Of a DNA stretch of 64,000 nucleotides, positions 24,327 to 35,097 are shown piece after piece (within the stretch, counting starts at the first letter, position 1; the number at the start of each line of letters is the position of its first letter). This stretch comes from Mycolicibacterium moriokaense (GTDB lineage: Bacteria; Actinomycetota; Actinomycetes; Mycobacteriales; Mycobacteriaceae): the NCBI RefSeq assembly GCF_010726085.1, contig NZ_AP022560.1, forward strand, positions 5,146,001 through 5,210,000, written 5' to 3'. The notes beneath the pieces were generated by a model. That model was given only the letters and a program-made list of their open reading frames with translations. It was not told where the DNA came from and ran no database searches. The translations under genes were made by a program, and so were the position numbers.

Positions 24327-26063
24327 TTAACCGGCGCCGTTCTTCCCGGCGTCGGGATCCTTCTCGACGGCGATCACGAAGTCGTCTCCGTGCTGCGTGA
24401 CGCCGGTGACGACCGCATTGTTGATCGCTTCGGACGCATACTGGCGACGCACCACCTTCGGGTCGGTGCGCAGGTCCTTCACCAAGGCCACCGCCAAGCC
24501 GATCATGACGAGCAGGAACGGCAGGGCCGCGATGATGGTGATGGTCTGCAGGCCCGTCAACCCGTCCTCCCCGCCGACGAGCAGCATCACCGCCGCCACC
24601 GCACCCATCGCGATACCCCAGAAGATGACGGTGCCCCTGCCCGGTTTGATCGTGCCGCGCTCGGACAGCGAGCCCATCACGATCGAGGCCGCGTCCGCAC
24701 CCGACACGAAGAAGATCGCGACGAGCACCATCACCAGGATGCTCGCGATCGTGGCGATCGGATACTCCTCGAGAACCCCGAACAGCTGCGCCTCGATGCT
24801 GCCCTCCCCCGCGAGGTCGACACCTTCCTGCTGCTGACGGATCGCTGCTCCGCCGAACACCGCAAACCACAGCAGCGACACCAGGCTGGGCACCAGCAGC
24901 ACTCCAGCGACGAATTGACGGATCGTACGGCCGCGCGAGATTCGCGCGATGAACATGCCGACGAACGGCGTCCACGACACCCACCATGCCCAGTAGAAGA
25001 CCGTCCAGGACTGCAGCCAGGTGTTGACGTCGGCGCCCTCGGCACCGGTGCGCGCGGACATCATCGCGATGTCGCCGAGGTAGCTGGCCATCGCAGTCGG
25101 GATCAGGTTGAGAATGAAAACCGTTGGGCCGACTACGAATACGAACAACGCCAGCACGAGGGCCAGCACCATGTTGATGTTCGAGAGCCATTGGATGCCC
25201 CGGGTGATTCCCGAAACCGCAGACAGCACAAAGGCGATCGTGAGCACTGTGATGATCACGATCAGGATCATGTTGCCGGTTTCGCCGATTCCTCCGACGA
25301 TCTGCAGACCACTGCGGATCTGCAGCGCCCCCAGCCCGAGTGACGCTGCCGACCCGAACAGCGTGGCGAAGATCGCCAGCATGTCGATGACCTTGCCCCA
25401 CGTCCCGTGCGCCCAGCGGCCCAGCAGCGGCTCGAATGCCGAACTGATGAGCTGCAACCGCCCCTTGCGGTACACGCCGTAGGCGATCGCCAGCCCGACC
25501 ACCGCGTAGATCGCCCACGGGTGCAGCGTCCAGTGGAACAGCGTCGTCGCCATCGCGGTCTGAACCGCCTCAGGGTTACCGGCAGCGCCGGTGCCCGGAG
25601 GCGGGCTGGCGAAGTGCGACAGTGGCTCGGCGACACCGAAGAACATCAGACCGATGCCCATGCCGGCGGAGAACATCATTGCGACCCAGGACACGCCGTT
25701 GAACTCGGGCTCCTCGTCGTCGCGTCCGAGCGGGATCGTGCCGTAGCGGCCGAGCGCTAGCCAGAGGACGAAGACAACGAAGCCCGATCCGCTCAGCACG
25801 AAGAGCCATCCGGTGTTGTCCATCACCCAGGTCAGTGCGCTGGTTGACGCGCTGGCCAGCGAGGGTGTGCTGACAAACCCCCACACCAGGAACCCGATGG
25901 CGATGACGGCGGTGACGCCGAACACGACCCAGTCCACCCCCTTCGAGCGGGTGTATGCGGCCTCCTCGACGGGTACATCAAGCACTGGATGGGGAACGAC
26001 CTGGTCAACGGGTGACGAAAGAGCCCGTTCCATGGGTTTTCGGTTCTCGGCGTCGATAGTCAC
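24327..26063 (-). CDS. BCCT-family betaine/carnitine/choline transporter
   Basis: This 578-residue secondary transporter has 12 predicted membrane segments and the BCCT signatures MGIGLMFFGVAEPL and FYWAWWVSWTPFVGMFIAR. The glycine-rich MGIGLMFFG matches the betaine-transporting BetP kind, so uptake of glycine betaine for osmoprotection is the best guess. The N- and C-terminal cytoplasmic tails are charged. The start is uncertain: the open frame begins at TTG 26099, and GTG 26063 (VTIDAENRKP) is used here; ATG codons further in are possible. No homologue is at this place in M. tuberculosis. Confidence 0.88.
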   Translation of the reverse strand: MTIDAENRKPMERALSSPVDQVVPHPVLDVPVEEAAYTRSKGVDWVVFGVTAVIAIGFLVWGFVSTPSLASASTSALTWVMDNTGWLFVLSGSGFVVFVLWLALGRYGTIPLGRDDEEPEFNGVSWVAMMFSAGMGIGLMFFGVAEPLSHFASPPPGTGAAGNPEAVQTAMATTLFHWTLHPWAIYAVVGLAIAYGVYRKGRLQLISSAFEPLLGRWAHGTWGKVIDMLAIFATLFGSAASLGLGALQIRSGLQIVGGIGETGNMILIVIITVLTIAFVLSAVSGITRGIQWLSNINMVLALVLALFVFVVGPTVFILNLIPTAMASYLGDIAMMSARTGAEGADVNTWLQSWTVFYWAWWVSWTPFVGMFIARISRGRTIRQFVAGVLLVPSLVSLLWFAVFGGAAIRQQQEGVDLAGEGSIEAQLFGVLEEYPIATIASILVMVLVAIFFVSGADAASIVMGSLSERGTIKPGRGTVIFWGIAMGAVAAVMLLVGGEDGLTGLQTITIIAALPFLLVMIGLAVALVKDLRTDPKVVRRQYASEAINNAVVTGVTQHGDDFVIAVEKDPDAGKNGAG

Positions 26064-26118
26064 CGGTGAACCATTCCCATTCAGCGCGCGTCTAATCAAG
26101 ATCGCGCAATTTGGTTTG

Positions 26119-27528
26119 CTAGCGCGCGGCGTCGAGTAGTTCGTCGAGCGATTCGCGCAGCAGACCCGGCAGCACCTCGACGTCGCTCATCGCGTCGCGG
26201 TCGGCGTGGATGCCGTAGTAGAGCATGCCGTTGTACGACGTGATCCCGATCGCCAAAACCTGGTTGTGCAACAGCGGTGGCACCGAATAGGTCTCGAGCA
26301 GCTTTGCGCCCGCGACGTACATCTGCTTCTGCGCGCCAGGCACATTCGTGATCAACAGGTTGAACTGCCGCGCCGAGAAGCCGGTGGCAACGCGAATCCC
26401 CATGGCGTGCAACGTCGGTGGCGCGAAGCCCGACAGCGTGACGATCGTTCTGGCGTCGACCAGGCTGGCGGCGGTGGGATGCGCCTCGGTGGCGTGCGCG
26501 ATCTGCGACAGCCGCACCACCGCGTTGCCCTCGCCGACCGGCAGATCCACCAGAAACGGTGACACCTCGCTGATCGCCTGCCCCGGCCCGGTCGTATCGA
26601 GGTCGGCGTCGGGATAGACCGACATCGGCGCCATCGCGCGCATCGTCGTCGTCGCGGTCACCGGCTCGCCGCGCGACATCAGCCAGTTCCGCAGCGCCCC
26701 CGCCACCACCGCAAGCACGACATCGTTGACGTCGCAGTCGTAGCGAGCACGCACCAACCGGTAATCCTCGAGGCTTCCGGAGGCGACGGTGAACCGACGG
26801 TTACGCGACACCCTGGTGTTCAGTGGACTGCTGGGCGCCGTGCCGCGGGCGAAGGTCCGCGCCACGTCGACGAACCTCCGGCCGACATCGGCCAACTGGC
26901 CGGAGTTGGTGACGACGCCGGTGACCGCCGAACGGACCTCGCCGAGTTGTTCGGCCGGGCGCGTCATCCACTCACCGATCGCGCCGAGCAGCAGGCTGCG
27001 GTCGCTGGGCTCGCGTGCTGGGATCCAGATGTCCTCGCCGAATTCCGGACGCTTCTGGGTGCGGTCGGCGATGACGTGCCCGATCTCCAGCGCCGTCATG
27101 CCGTTCACCAGTGCCTGATGCGACTTGGTGTAGATCGCGAGCCGGTTCTTGCCAAGCCCTTCGATCAGATACATTTCCCACAGCGGTCGCGACTTGTCCA
27201 ACGACCGAGAGCCCAGCCGCGCGATCAGTTCATGCAGCTGCCCTTCGCTGCCGGGAGACGGCAGCGCCGAACGCCGGATGTGGTAAGTGATGTCGAAGTC
27301 GGGGTCGTCGACCCACACGGGGCGGGCCAGCCCGAGCGTCACCTCGCGCACCTTCTGGCGATAGCGCGGAATCTGTGGGAGGCGCTGTTCCACAGTCTCC
27401 AACAGGGTTTCATAACTCAGGCCGTTGCGCGGTTTCCGAAGAATCGACAGCGAACCCACGTACATCGGCGTCGACGAGTTCTCCAAATGGAAGAACGCCG
27501 CGTCCGACGCCGACAACCTGGTCACCAT
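26119..27528 (-). CDS. WS/DGAT-family protein with altered active-site motif (Tgs3-like)
   Basis: This 469-residue protein is of the wax ester synthase/diacylglycerol acyltransferase family. It keeps family signatures (LSASDAAFFHLE, RPLWEMYLIEGL, NLLITNVPGAQ), but the catalytic HHxxxDG reads H137-Q-A-L-V-N142-G: the second His is Gln and the Asp is Asn. It may therefore be inactive, use other chemistry or have a structural role. M. tuberculosis carries Rv3233c/Rv3234c (tgs3) in this neighbourhood. Start ATG 27528 (MVTRLSASDA) fits the family; the upstream extension does not. Confidence 0.88.
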   Translation of the reverse strand: MVTRLSASDAAFFHLENSSTPMYVGSLSILRKPRNGLSYETLLETVEQRLPQIPRYRQKVREVTLGLARPVWVDDPDFDITYHIRRSALPSPGSEGQLHELIARLGSRSLDKSRPLWEMYLIEGLGKNRLAIYTKSHQALVNGMTALEIGHVIADRTQKRPEFGEDIWIPAREPSDRSLLLGAIGEWMTRPAEQLGEVRSAVTGVVTNSGQLADVGRRFVDVARTFARGTAPSSPLNTRVSRNRRFTVASGSLEDYRLVRARYDCDVNDVVLAVVAGALRNWLMSRGEPVTATTTMRAMAPMSVYPDADLDTTGPGQAISEVSPFLVDLPVGEGNAVVRLSQIAHATEAHPTAASLVDARTIVTLSGFAPPTLHAMGIRVATGFSARQFNLLITNVPGAQKQMYVAGAKLLETYSVPPLLHNQVLAIGITSYNGMLYYGIHADRDAMSDVEVLPGLLRESLDELLDAAR

Positions 27529-27717
27529 TGCCTGCACTGCCCCCTTGCCGACTAAGCGTTCCGCGCCGCTGGTGTTACGACCTCGCAACGGTAGCGACCA
27601 AACCTGTCACCGCGCATCACGGGTGCATCTGCACCCCTTCGAACCGTGCGATCATGAACAGGTCTGCAACTCTCCGGCAGGCGCCGTTCATACCACGTCG
27701 ATCGCCGGAGCGTCCGA

Positions 27718-28233
27718 ATGACAACTTATTCCAATCCCGCAGCACGCCCGACTTCATTGGTCTCCCCCGTCGTCGATTACGAGCCTGCACCCGTCGGCAT
27801 GTCGGCGTGCCGTGCAGCGCCGGCGCTGCGCCGCCGCGCGCCGCGTCCGCACCGGCCGGGCTCCAATACCGTCGTCCGCGAAGCGGATCCACCGCATGCG
27901 GCAGTGGCTTTCGCCGACGCGGCGGTGCGCCGGGTCCTGGAGGTGATCGACAGGCGCAGGCCCGTCGCGCAGTTGCGGCCGCTGCTGGCGCCGGGACTCA
28001 TCGACACGGTCATCGGGCTGAGCCGGTCCCCACAGCGCGCGGTCGGCCGGTCGAAGGATGGCCGCACCGTTGCGCGGGTGCGCCGGTTGCGCGTGCGAAT
28101 GGTCGACGGTTCCGACGGCGCACAGGCCGAGGTGTTCGGGACCTACACCAGTGGGTCACGGGTGCGGGCGTTCGCCGCACGCATCGAACACGACGCGGCC
28201 CGCTGGCGCATTGTCGCTCTGCAGATCGGTTGA
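27718..28233 (+). CDS. Rv3235-family protein
   Basis: This 171-residue protein has a Pro/Arg-rich, probably disordered N-terminal 60 residues, followed by a compact C-terminal domain with VRRVLEVIDRRRPVAQLRPL, LAPGLIDTVIGLSR and a small beta sheet (RLRVRMVDGSD, AEVFGTYTSG, RVRAFAARIEH). The family sits next to secA in many actinobacteria (Rv3235 in M. tuberculosis), but its function is unknown; the link to secretion is positional only. It is divergent from the WS/DGAT gene with 189 bp between starts. Confidence 0.78.
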   Translation: MTTYSNPAARPTSLVSPVVDYEPAPVGMSACRAAPALRRRAPRPHRPGSNTVVREADPPHAAVAFADAAVRRVLEVIDRRRPVAQLRPLLAPGLIDTVIGLSRSPQRAVGRSKDGRTVARVRRLRVRMVDGSDGAQAEVFGTYTSGSRVRAFAARIEHDAARWRIVALQIG

Positions 28234-28257
28234 GTCGCCGGCGATACGCTGAACCGT

Positions 28258-28730
28258 GTGGAGGGAAACACGATCAGCGTGGAACGGGTCATCGACGCGC
28301 CCGCCGAGCAGATCTTCGCGCTGCTCGCCGACGCCGGAAAGCACCCCAGCTTCGACGGCTCCGGCACGGTGGACCATGCGGCCCAGCCGTCGCTGCCGCT
28401 GGAACTCGGATCCAAGTTCGGCATGTCGATGCGGGGTCGCCCGGAATCCCTGTTCCTGCCGTACCGCACCACCAACACCGTCATCGAATTCGAACCCAAT
28501 CGTCGCATCGCCTGGAAAACGACGATGGGCCCGCTGGGACTGATCGGCGGCCGGATCTGGCGCTACGAACTCGAGCCCGTCGCCGACGCGCCGGACCGCA
28601 CGCTGGTCCGTGAGACGTGGGACGTCTCGAGCGATCATCAACGGCTGATGCTGAAGGTGGGCTCGATGCCCAAACAGGCCGAGGACGGGATGCGCGCGAC
28701 GCTCGAGCGCATCGCCGCGAGGCTGGCCCC

Positions 28731-28734
<4 letters not shown>
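28258..28734 (+). CDS. SRPBCC (START-like) family protein
   Basis: This 158-residue protein is of the polyketide cyclase/START fold: an N-terminal strand [20 protein letters not shown], an internal strand pair [16 protein letters not shown] and a long C-terminal helix [19 protein letters not shown]. It should bind a hydrophobic ligand; which one is not evident. Start GTG 28258 is 24 bp after the Rv3235-like gene, so the two probably form an operon. Its stop shares the palindrome CTAG (28731-28734) with the convergent secA1 stop. Confidence 0.82.
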
Positions 28735-31544
<2,810 letters not shown>

Positions 31545-31656
31545 GCTGTAACCTCAGGCTTCCCGATGGGTTGGATCTGAAAGAGCTCAACCCATGGTAG
31601 CGACGTGGCGCGCCCCGACACCGGACCGCGTCAGGCCGAGTGGATCAGCCCATCGG

Positions 31657-32334
31657 CTACGCGAGCCGAATCAACCCGTAGTCATAGGCGTGGCGGCGGT
31701 ACACCACGCTCGGCTTGTCACTCTCCTTGTCATGGAACAGGAAGAAGTCGTGGCCGACGAGCTCCATTTGGGACAGGGCGTCATCGACGGTCATCGGCGT
31801 CGCCGGGTGCTCCTTGATGCGCACGATGCGCCCCGGCTCGTGCTCGTCCAGCAGCGCCGCGTCCACCTGCACCGAGTCCGCTGCCGAGTCATTTGAGGCA
31901 TCCGGCGGCGGGCTGACGGCAGTGGCCTGGGCGAGCGAAACCGGGGTCTTGTCGCCGTAGTGGATCTTGCGGCGGTCCTTGCTGCGGCGCAGCCGGTTCT
32001 CGAGTTTGCAGACCGCCGACTCCAGCGCGGCGTAGAAGCTGTCGGCGCAGGCCTCGCCCCGGACTACGGGACCGCGGCCACGCGCGGTGATCTCGACGTG
32101 CTGACAGTTCTTGCGCTGGCGACGGTTGCGTTCGTGGTCCAGTTCCACGTCGAAGAGATAGATGGTGCGGTCAAAGCGTTCCAGGCGGGACAGTTTCTCG
32201 GAGACATACACGCGGAAGTGATCGGGAATCTCGACGTTGCGGCCCTTGACGACGATCTCGGCTCGCGTCTCGGGTTCGGGCGTCTCGTCGGTGACCAGCA
32301 TCTCTTGGTCCGAATCAATGGAATGGGTCGACAT
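31657..32334 (-). CDS. hpf: Long-form ribosome hibernation promoting factor (MPY/HPF)
   Basis: This 225-residue protein has an N-terminal HPF/YfiA domain (VVKGRNVEIPDHFRVYVSEK, FDVELDHERNRRQRKNCQHV) and a C-terminal dimerisation domain (RIVRIKEHPATPMTVDDALS, MELVGHDFFLFHDKE), joined by an acidic linker. It binds idle 70S ribosomes in stationary phase or under zinc limitation. The chosen start is ATG 32334 (MSTHSIDSD), about the length of Rv3241c. The frame stays open to GTG 32463, where a perfect AGGAGG overlaps the GTG, so a longer form cannot be fully excluded. Confidence 0.92.
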   Translation of the reverse strand: MSTHSIDSDQEMLVTDETPEPETRAEIVVKGRNVEIPDHFRVYVSEKLSRLERFDRTIYLFDVELDHERNRRQRKNCQHVEITARGRGPVVRGEACADSFYAALESAVCKLENRLRRSKDRRKIHYGDKTPVSLAQATAVSPPPDASNDSAADSVQVDAALLDEHEPGRIVRIKEHPATPMTVDDALSQMELVGHDFFLFHDKESDKPSVVYRRHAYDYGLIRLA

Positions 32335-32656
32335 GCTTGGCAACTCGTTTCTCTTTGCGTCCGCACGCATTTGCGTGCCCGGCCTGCTTCGGATACGCAC
32401 CGAGGGGCCTGCATGCCTATGCCTTTTGTCGCGGCCCGCCGGTGCAAGGTGTCGTCTACTCACCTCCTACCGCTTGTGGGCGATGCCGGCGCTACGTTGA
32501 GGTGCGCCGCCGTGAGGCATTCACGGGTGGTTGATGCCGACGGTAGTCCGTGTTCACCCGGTCGTGCCACTAATTGCCACCAAAATTCAGACCGTTTTCA
32601 GTTCTTCACATCTCCTTGATGCCGGGGTAATTGCCTGGGCCGTCAAACCGCCCGGG
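32335..32656. other. 322-bp intergenic region between comF-like gene and hpf
   Basis: This is the leader region of hpf (minus strand). It contains a perfect AGGAGG on the minus strand (plus CCTCCT, 32463-32468) that overlaps a GTG and has no well-placed start after it. The frame from that GTG runs into hpf without a stop for 43 codons. The most AT-rich part (about 32560-32615) is the likely promoter region. No hairpin terminator is obvious after the comF-like gene. Confidence 0.5.
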
Positions 32657-33298
32657 TCAAGCGTTTGCGAGGGCCAGGACCGCGACCACCGTCGCCCCGG
32701 TTGTTTGCAGGACACGCACGGTTTCGTGTGCCGTGGCCCCGGTCGTCACGATGTCGTCGACGACCACTACCTCGCCCGCCGACCCGCCGTCGATGGGGCG
32801 CACGACCTTCACCCGCCCCGCGATGTTGCGCTGTCGGTCGGCGCTGGACAGGCCGACCGAGTCGGCTACCAGGGGCCTCGTGCGCACCGCCTGCACCACG
32901 GCTATGTCGCGGCATCCTTCCGTTGCGGCCTGCGCGACGCGCGCCACCGGATCGCCCCCGCGGCGCATCGCCGCCCACCGCCGCGTCGGCGCGGGAACCA
33001 CGGTCAACGGCACCCCGACGATGCCCCAGGTCAGCAGCTGAGACAGCCCCGCCCGCAGTGCGGCGGCCAGCGGTCCGGTGAGGTCGGCACGGCCGTGCTC
33101 CTTGACGGCGACGATGGCCTGGCGACGCGCCCCCGCGTAGCGGCCCAGCGAGAACACCGGAACTCCGGGCTCGACGCGCGGGCTGATGAGGTGCGGTTCG
33201 TCAGGTCGCACGGCCAGCTCCTTGGCGCAGGCGTCGCACCAGCGCGTCGAGCGCGCTCCGCAGCCGCCGCACTCCAACGGCAGCACGAGATCGAGCAT
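32657..33298 (-). CDS. ComF-family phosphoribosyltransferase-like protein (Rv3242c type)
   Basis: This 213-residue protein starts at ATG 33298 (MLDLVLPLECGGCG). A four-cysteine zinc finger (CGGC...WCDAC) precedes a type I phosphoribosyltransferase fold with the PRPP loop VVVVDDIVTTGAT. Relatives (ComFC/GntX) act in DNA uptake or handling; in non-competent mycobacteria the role is unknown. The longer open frame extending to 33799 is a shadow of the Rieske gene and is excluded. Confidence 0.88.
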   Translation of the reverse strand: MLDLVLPLECGGCGARSTRWCDACAKELAVRPDEPHLISPRVEPGVPVFSLGRYAGARRQAIVAVKEHGRADLTGPLAAALRAGLSQLLTWGIVGVPLTVVPAPTRRWAAMRRGGDPVARVAQAATEGCRDIAVVQAVRTRPLVADSVGLSSADRQRNIAGRVKVVRPIDGGSAGEVVVVDDIVTTGATAHETVRVLQTTGATVVAVLALANA

Positions 33299-33342
33299 GT
33301 CCGCAGTGTGGCCGCGACGTGTGACACGTCTTAGCGTGACCC

Positions 33343-33768
33343 TCAGCCGAGGAAGATCGAATCCCCCTGGACCACAACGGCCTGCGGCGTCAGGGGTTTC
33401 GTCGCGGGGCCGTGGGCAACCGAGCCGTCCAGGTTGAACTTGCTGCCGTGGCAGGGGCAGTTGATGGTGCCGTCGACCACCTCGTTCAGCGTGCATCCGG
33501 CGTGCGTGCAGGTCGACGAGAAGCCCTTGAAGTCGCCCGCTGCCGGTTGGGTCACGACGACCTCGCCGACGATGAGGCCCGAGCCGACGGGCACCGCCGA
33601 GGTCGCCGCGATGGCCTCGGGAGCCGTCCCGCCGGTGGTCGGCGCCCCCTGGGCCGTCGCCGCGGTGCCGCCGGGCGCCTCCGGCTTCTTGCCGTAGGTC
33701 GTGCACGCGGCGAGCACGCTCGCCCCCAAGCCGATACCCGCACTGATGATGAACTGGCTGCGTCGCAT
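33343..33768 (-). CDS. Tat-exported Rieske [2Fe-2S] lipoprotein
   Basis: This 141-residue protein has a twin-arginine-like N-terminus (MRRSQFIISAGIG) and a lipobox (LAAC, Cys22), so it should be exported folded with its cluster and lipid-anchored outside the membrane. The Rieske ligands are C87 and H89 (CTHAGC) and C104 and H107 (CPCHGS), with C92 and C106 for the usual disulfide. A Pro/Ala/Thr linker (30-60) separates the anchor from the domain. It is the last of three linked genes. RBS AAAGG precedes ATG 33768. Confidence 0.9.
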   Translation of the reverse strand: MRRSQFIISAGIGLGASVLAACTTYGKKPEAPGGTAATAQGAPTTGGTAPEAIAATSAVPVGSGLIVGEVVVTQPAAGDFKGFSSTCTHAGCTLNEVVDGTINCPCHGSKFNLDGSVAHGPATKPLTPQAVVVQGDSIFLG

Positions 33769-33782
33769 CGAAAACCTTTCCG

Positions 33783-34352
33783 CTAGAACGTGATTCCACT
33801 GGTCTGGAAGAACCAAAGGGCTGAGGTCAACCAGACGTATACGAGACCGAAGAACAGCAACCCGCCCGCGATCGGGATCACCCAGCCGCGCAGGCCGTTT
33901 CGGGTCAACAGGATCATCTTCGTGACGAAGATGCCATAGAAGAGGCAGCCGAACAGCGAATGGAACAACACCCGGGTGTCGGTCTCCTGGAAGCCCAGTG
34001 CGTACAGGCAGTGCACGGCGACCGGAACACTGACCAGTACCGCCAGCCGTCCCGACCACACGTGCGCGGTACCCATCCACGCCGGTGCCTTGCCGCCGGG
34101 AATGAGTCGATACATCGCGAACGCCGACAGCAGTTGGAACAGCGCGAGCGCGACCGCGAGGGTCGCCAGCCACGACTTCACCGCCGTGCCGCTGGAGAAC
34201 CCTGCGACGCTCACCGAGAAGAACTGCGGCTCATGGACTCTGCCGAACACGCCGAGAGCGACGGCGACCAGCGCGCCGATGACGACGGCGATCAGGACGG
34301 CTGTGTCGGCGTGGGACCGAGCGATCCGCTGTGTTGCGAAGGACTCAGACAT
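33783..34352 (-). CDS. Multi-helix membrane protein with in-membrane histidines (DUF6529-like)
   Basis: This 189-residue protein has about five membrane helices. Histidines lie in or next to helices in GTAHVWSGRL, VAVHCLYALG and VLFHSLFGC, a pattern seen in b-type cytochromes of the b561 kind, so a haem-binding electron carrier is possible (inference). It lies between an exported anchored protein (8-bp overlap, 34345-34352) and the Rieske gene (14 bp gap), which suggests one membrane redox complex. The module is absent from this place in M. tuberculosis. Confidence 0.72.
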   Translation of the reverse strand: MSESFATQRIARSHADTAVLIAVVIGALVAVALGVFGRVHEPQFFSVSVAGFSSGTAVKSWLATLAVALALFQLLSAFAMYRLIPGGKAPAWMGTAHVWSGRLAVLVSVPVAVHCLYALGFQETDTRVLFHSLFGCLFYGIFVTKMILLTRNGLRGWVIPIAGGLLFFGLVYVWLTSALWFFQTSGITF

Positions 34353-34998
34353 CGCTGGCGCCCTGCACCCGTGACGCGGTTACGGTCCGCCCGTCGATGA
34401 CCGCACTGCCGTCCGCTGCCAACGCCGGTGCGGGCACGGTCGAGCCGTCGTCCAGCCGCTGCACACCGGTCGCCTTGCCGGTGGAGTCGACGATCCAGCT
34501 GCTGCGGTTGCCGCCGTCCTCGTACACGTACAGTCCGGCGGGTGGCTGCGCCGGCTCGGCGGTGAAGTCCCACTTCTTCTCGCCGATCCACAGGGTCCCG
34601 ACGACGGCTTTGCCGTCCAGGCGCCCCTCGAGCCGGCTGGTCCTGTCCTTGCTCGCAAGGCTCACAGCGCCGTTGACCGCGGACCCGCGCAACCACGCCT
34701 CGACGGAACTGCCGTCGCAGGCGTATGCCACCGCCTTGTCTCCGGCGACGCTGATGTCCAGCGTGATGACGCCGTAGGCGGTCGGAATCTTGCCCACGTA
34801 ATCCGCCTTCGCCGGAAACGCGGGGGCGGGCGGGGCCGGTGATGCGCTGGGCTGTGGCGCTGGGGTCGACGCCGCTACGGGCGCACCGGGCACACCGCGG
34901 GTTAGGGGGTCTGATTCCTGAGAGATGTTGGCGACCAATATGCCTGCGCCCAGTGCCGCCACTGCGGCGACGGTGATCAGCGGACCACGCACCTTCAT
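34345..34998 (-). CDS. Exported membrane-anchored protein of the Rieske module
   Basis: This 217-residue protein has an N-terminal signal-anchor (LITVAAVAALGAGILVA), a Pro/Ala/Ser-rich linker (40-62) and a beta-rich extracytoplasmic domain (YVGKIPTAYGVITLDISVAG, VAYACDGSSVEAWL, LYVYEDGGNRSSW). It has a single cysteine in the domain. I know no assigned function. It overlaps the multi-helix membrane protein gene by 8 bp, so the two are translationally coupled, and the Rieske lipoprotein gene follows. Confidence 0.72.
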   Translation of the reverse strand: MKVRGPLITVAAVAALGAGILVANISQESDPLTRGVPGAPVAASTPAPQPSASPAPPAPAFPAKADYVGKIPTAYGVITLDISVAGDKAVAYACDGSSVEAWLRGSAVNGAVSLASKDRTSRLEGRLDGKAVVGTLWIGEKKWDFTAEPAQPPAGLYVYEDGGNRSSWIVDSTGKATGVQRLDDGSTVPAPALAADGSAVIDGRTVTASRVQGASDV

Positions 34999-35097
34999 CG
35001 TTGTCTCCTTGGCTGTCAGCCGACGCTTCTAGCGTCGTTTTGTCAGCACAACGGGCGTTGGAGGTGGTTGGTTCAGTGCAACTTCAAATGCATGGGA

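Noticed and set aside
32657-33799. 380-residue form of the ComF-like protein
   Set aside because: The upstream part overlaps the Rieske gene in another frame; ATG 33298 gives the normal zinc-finger start.
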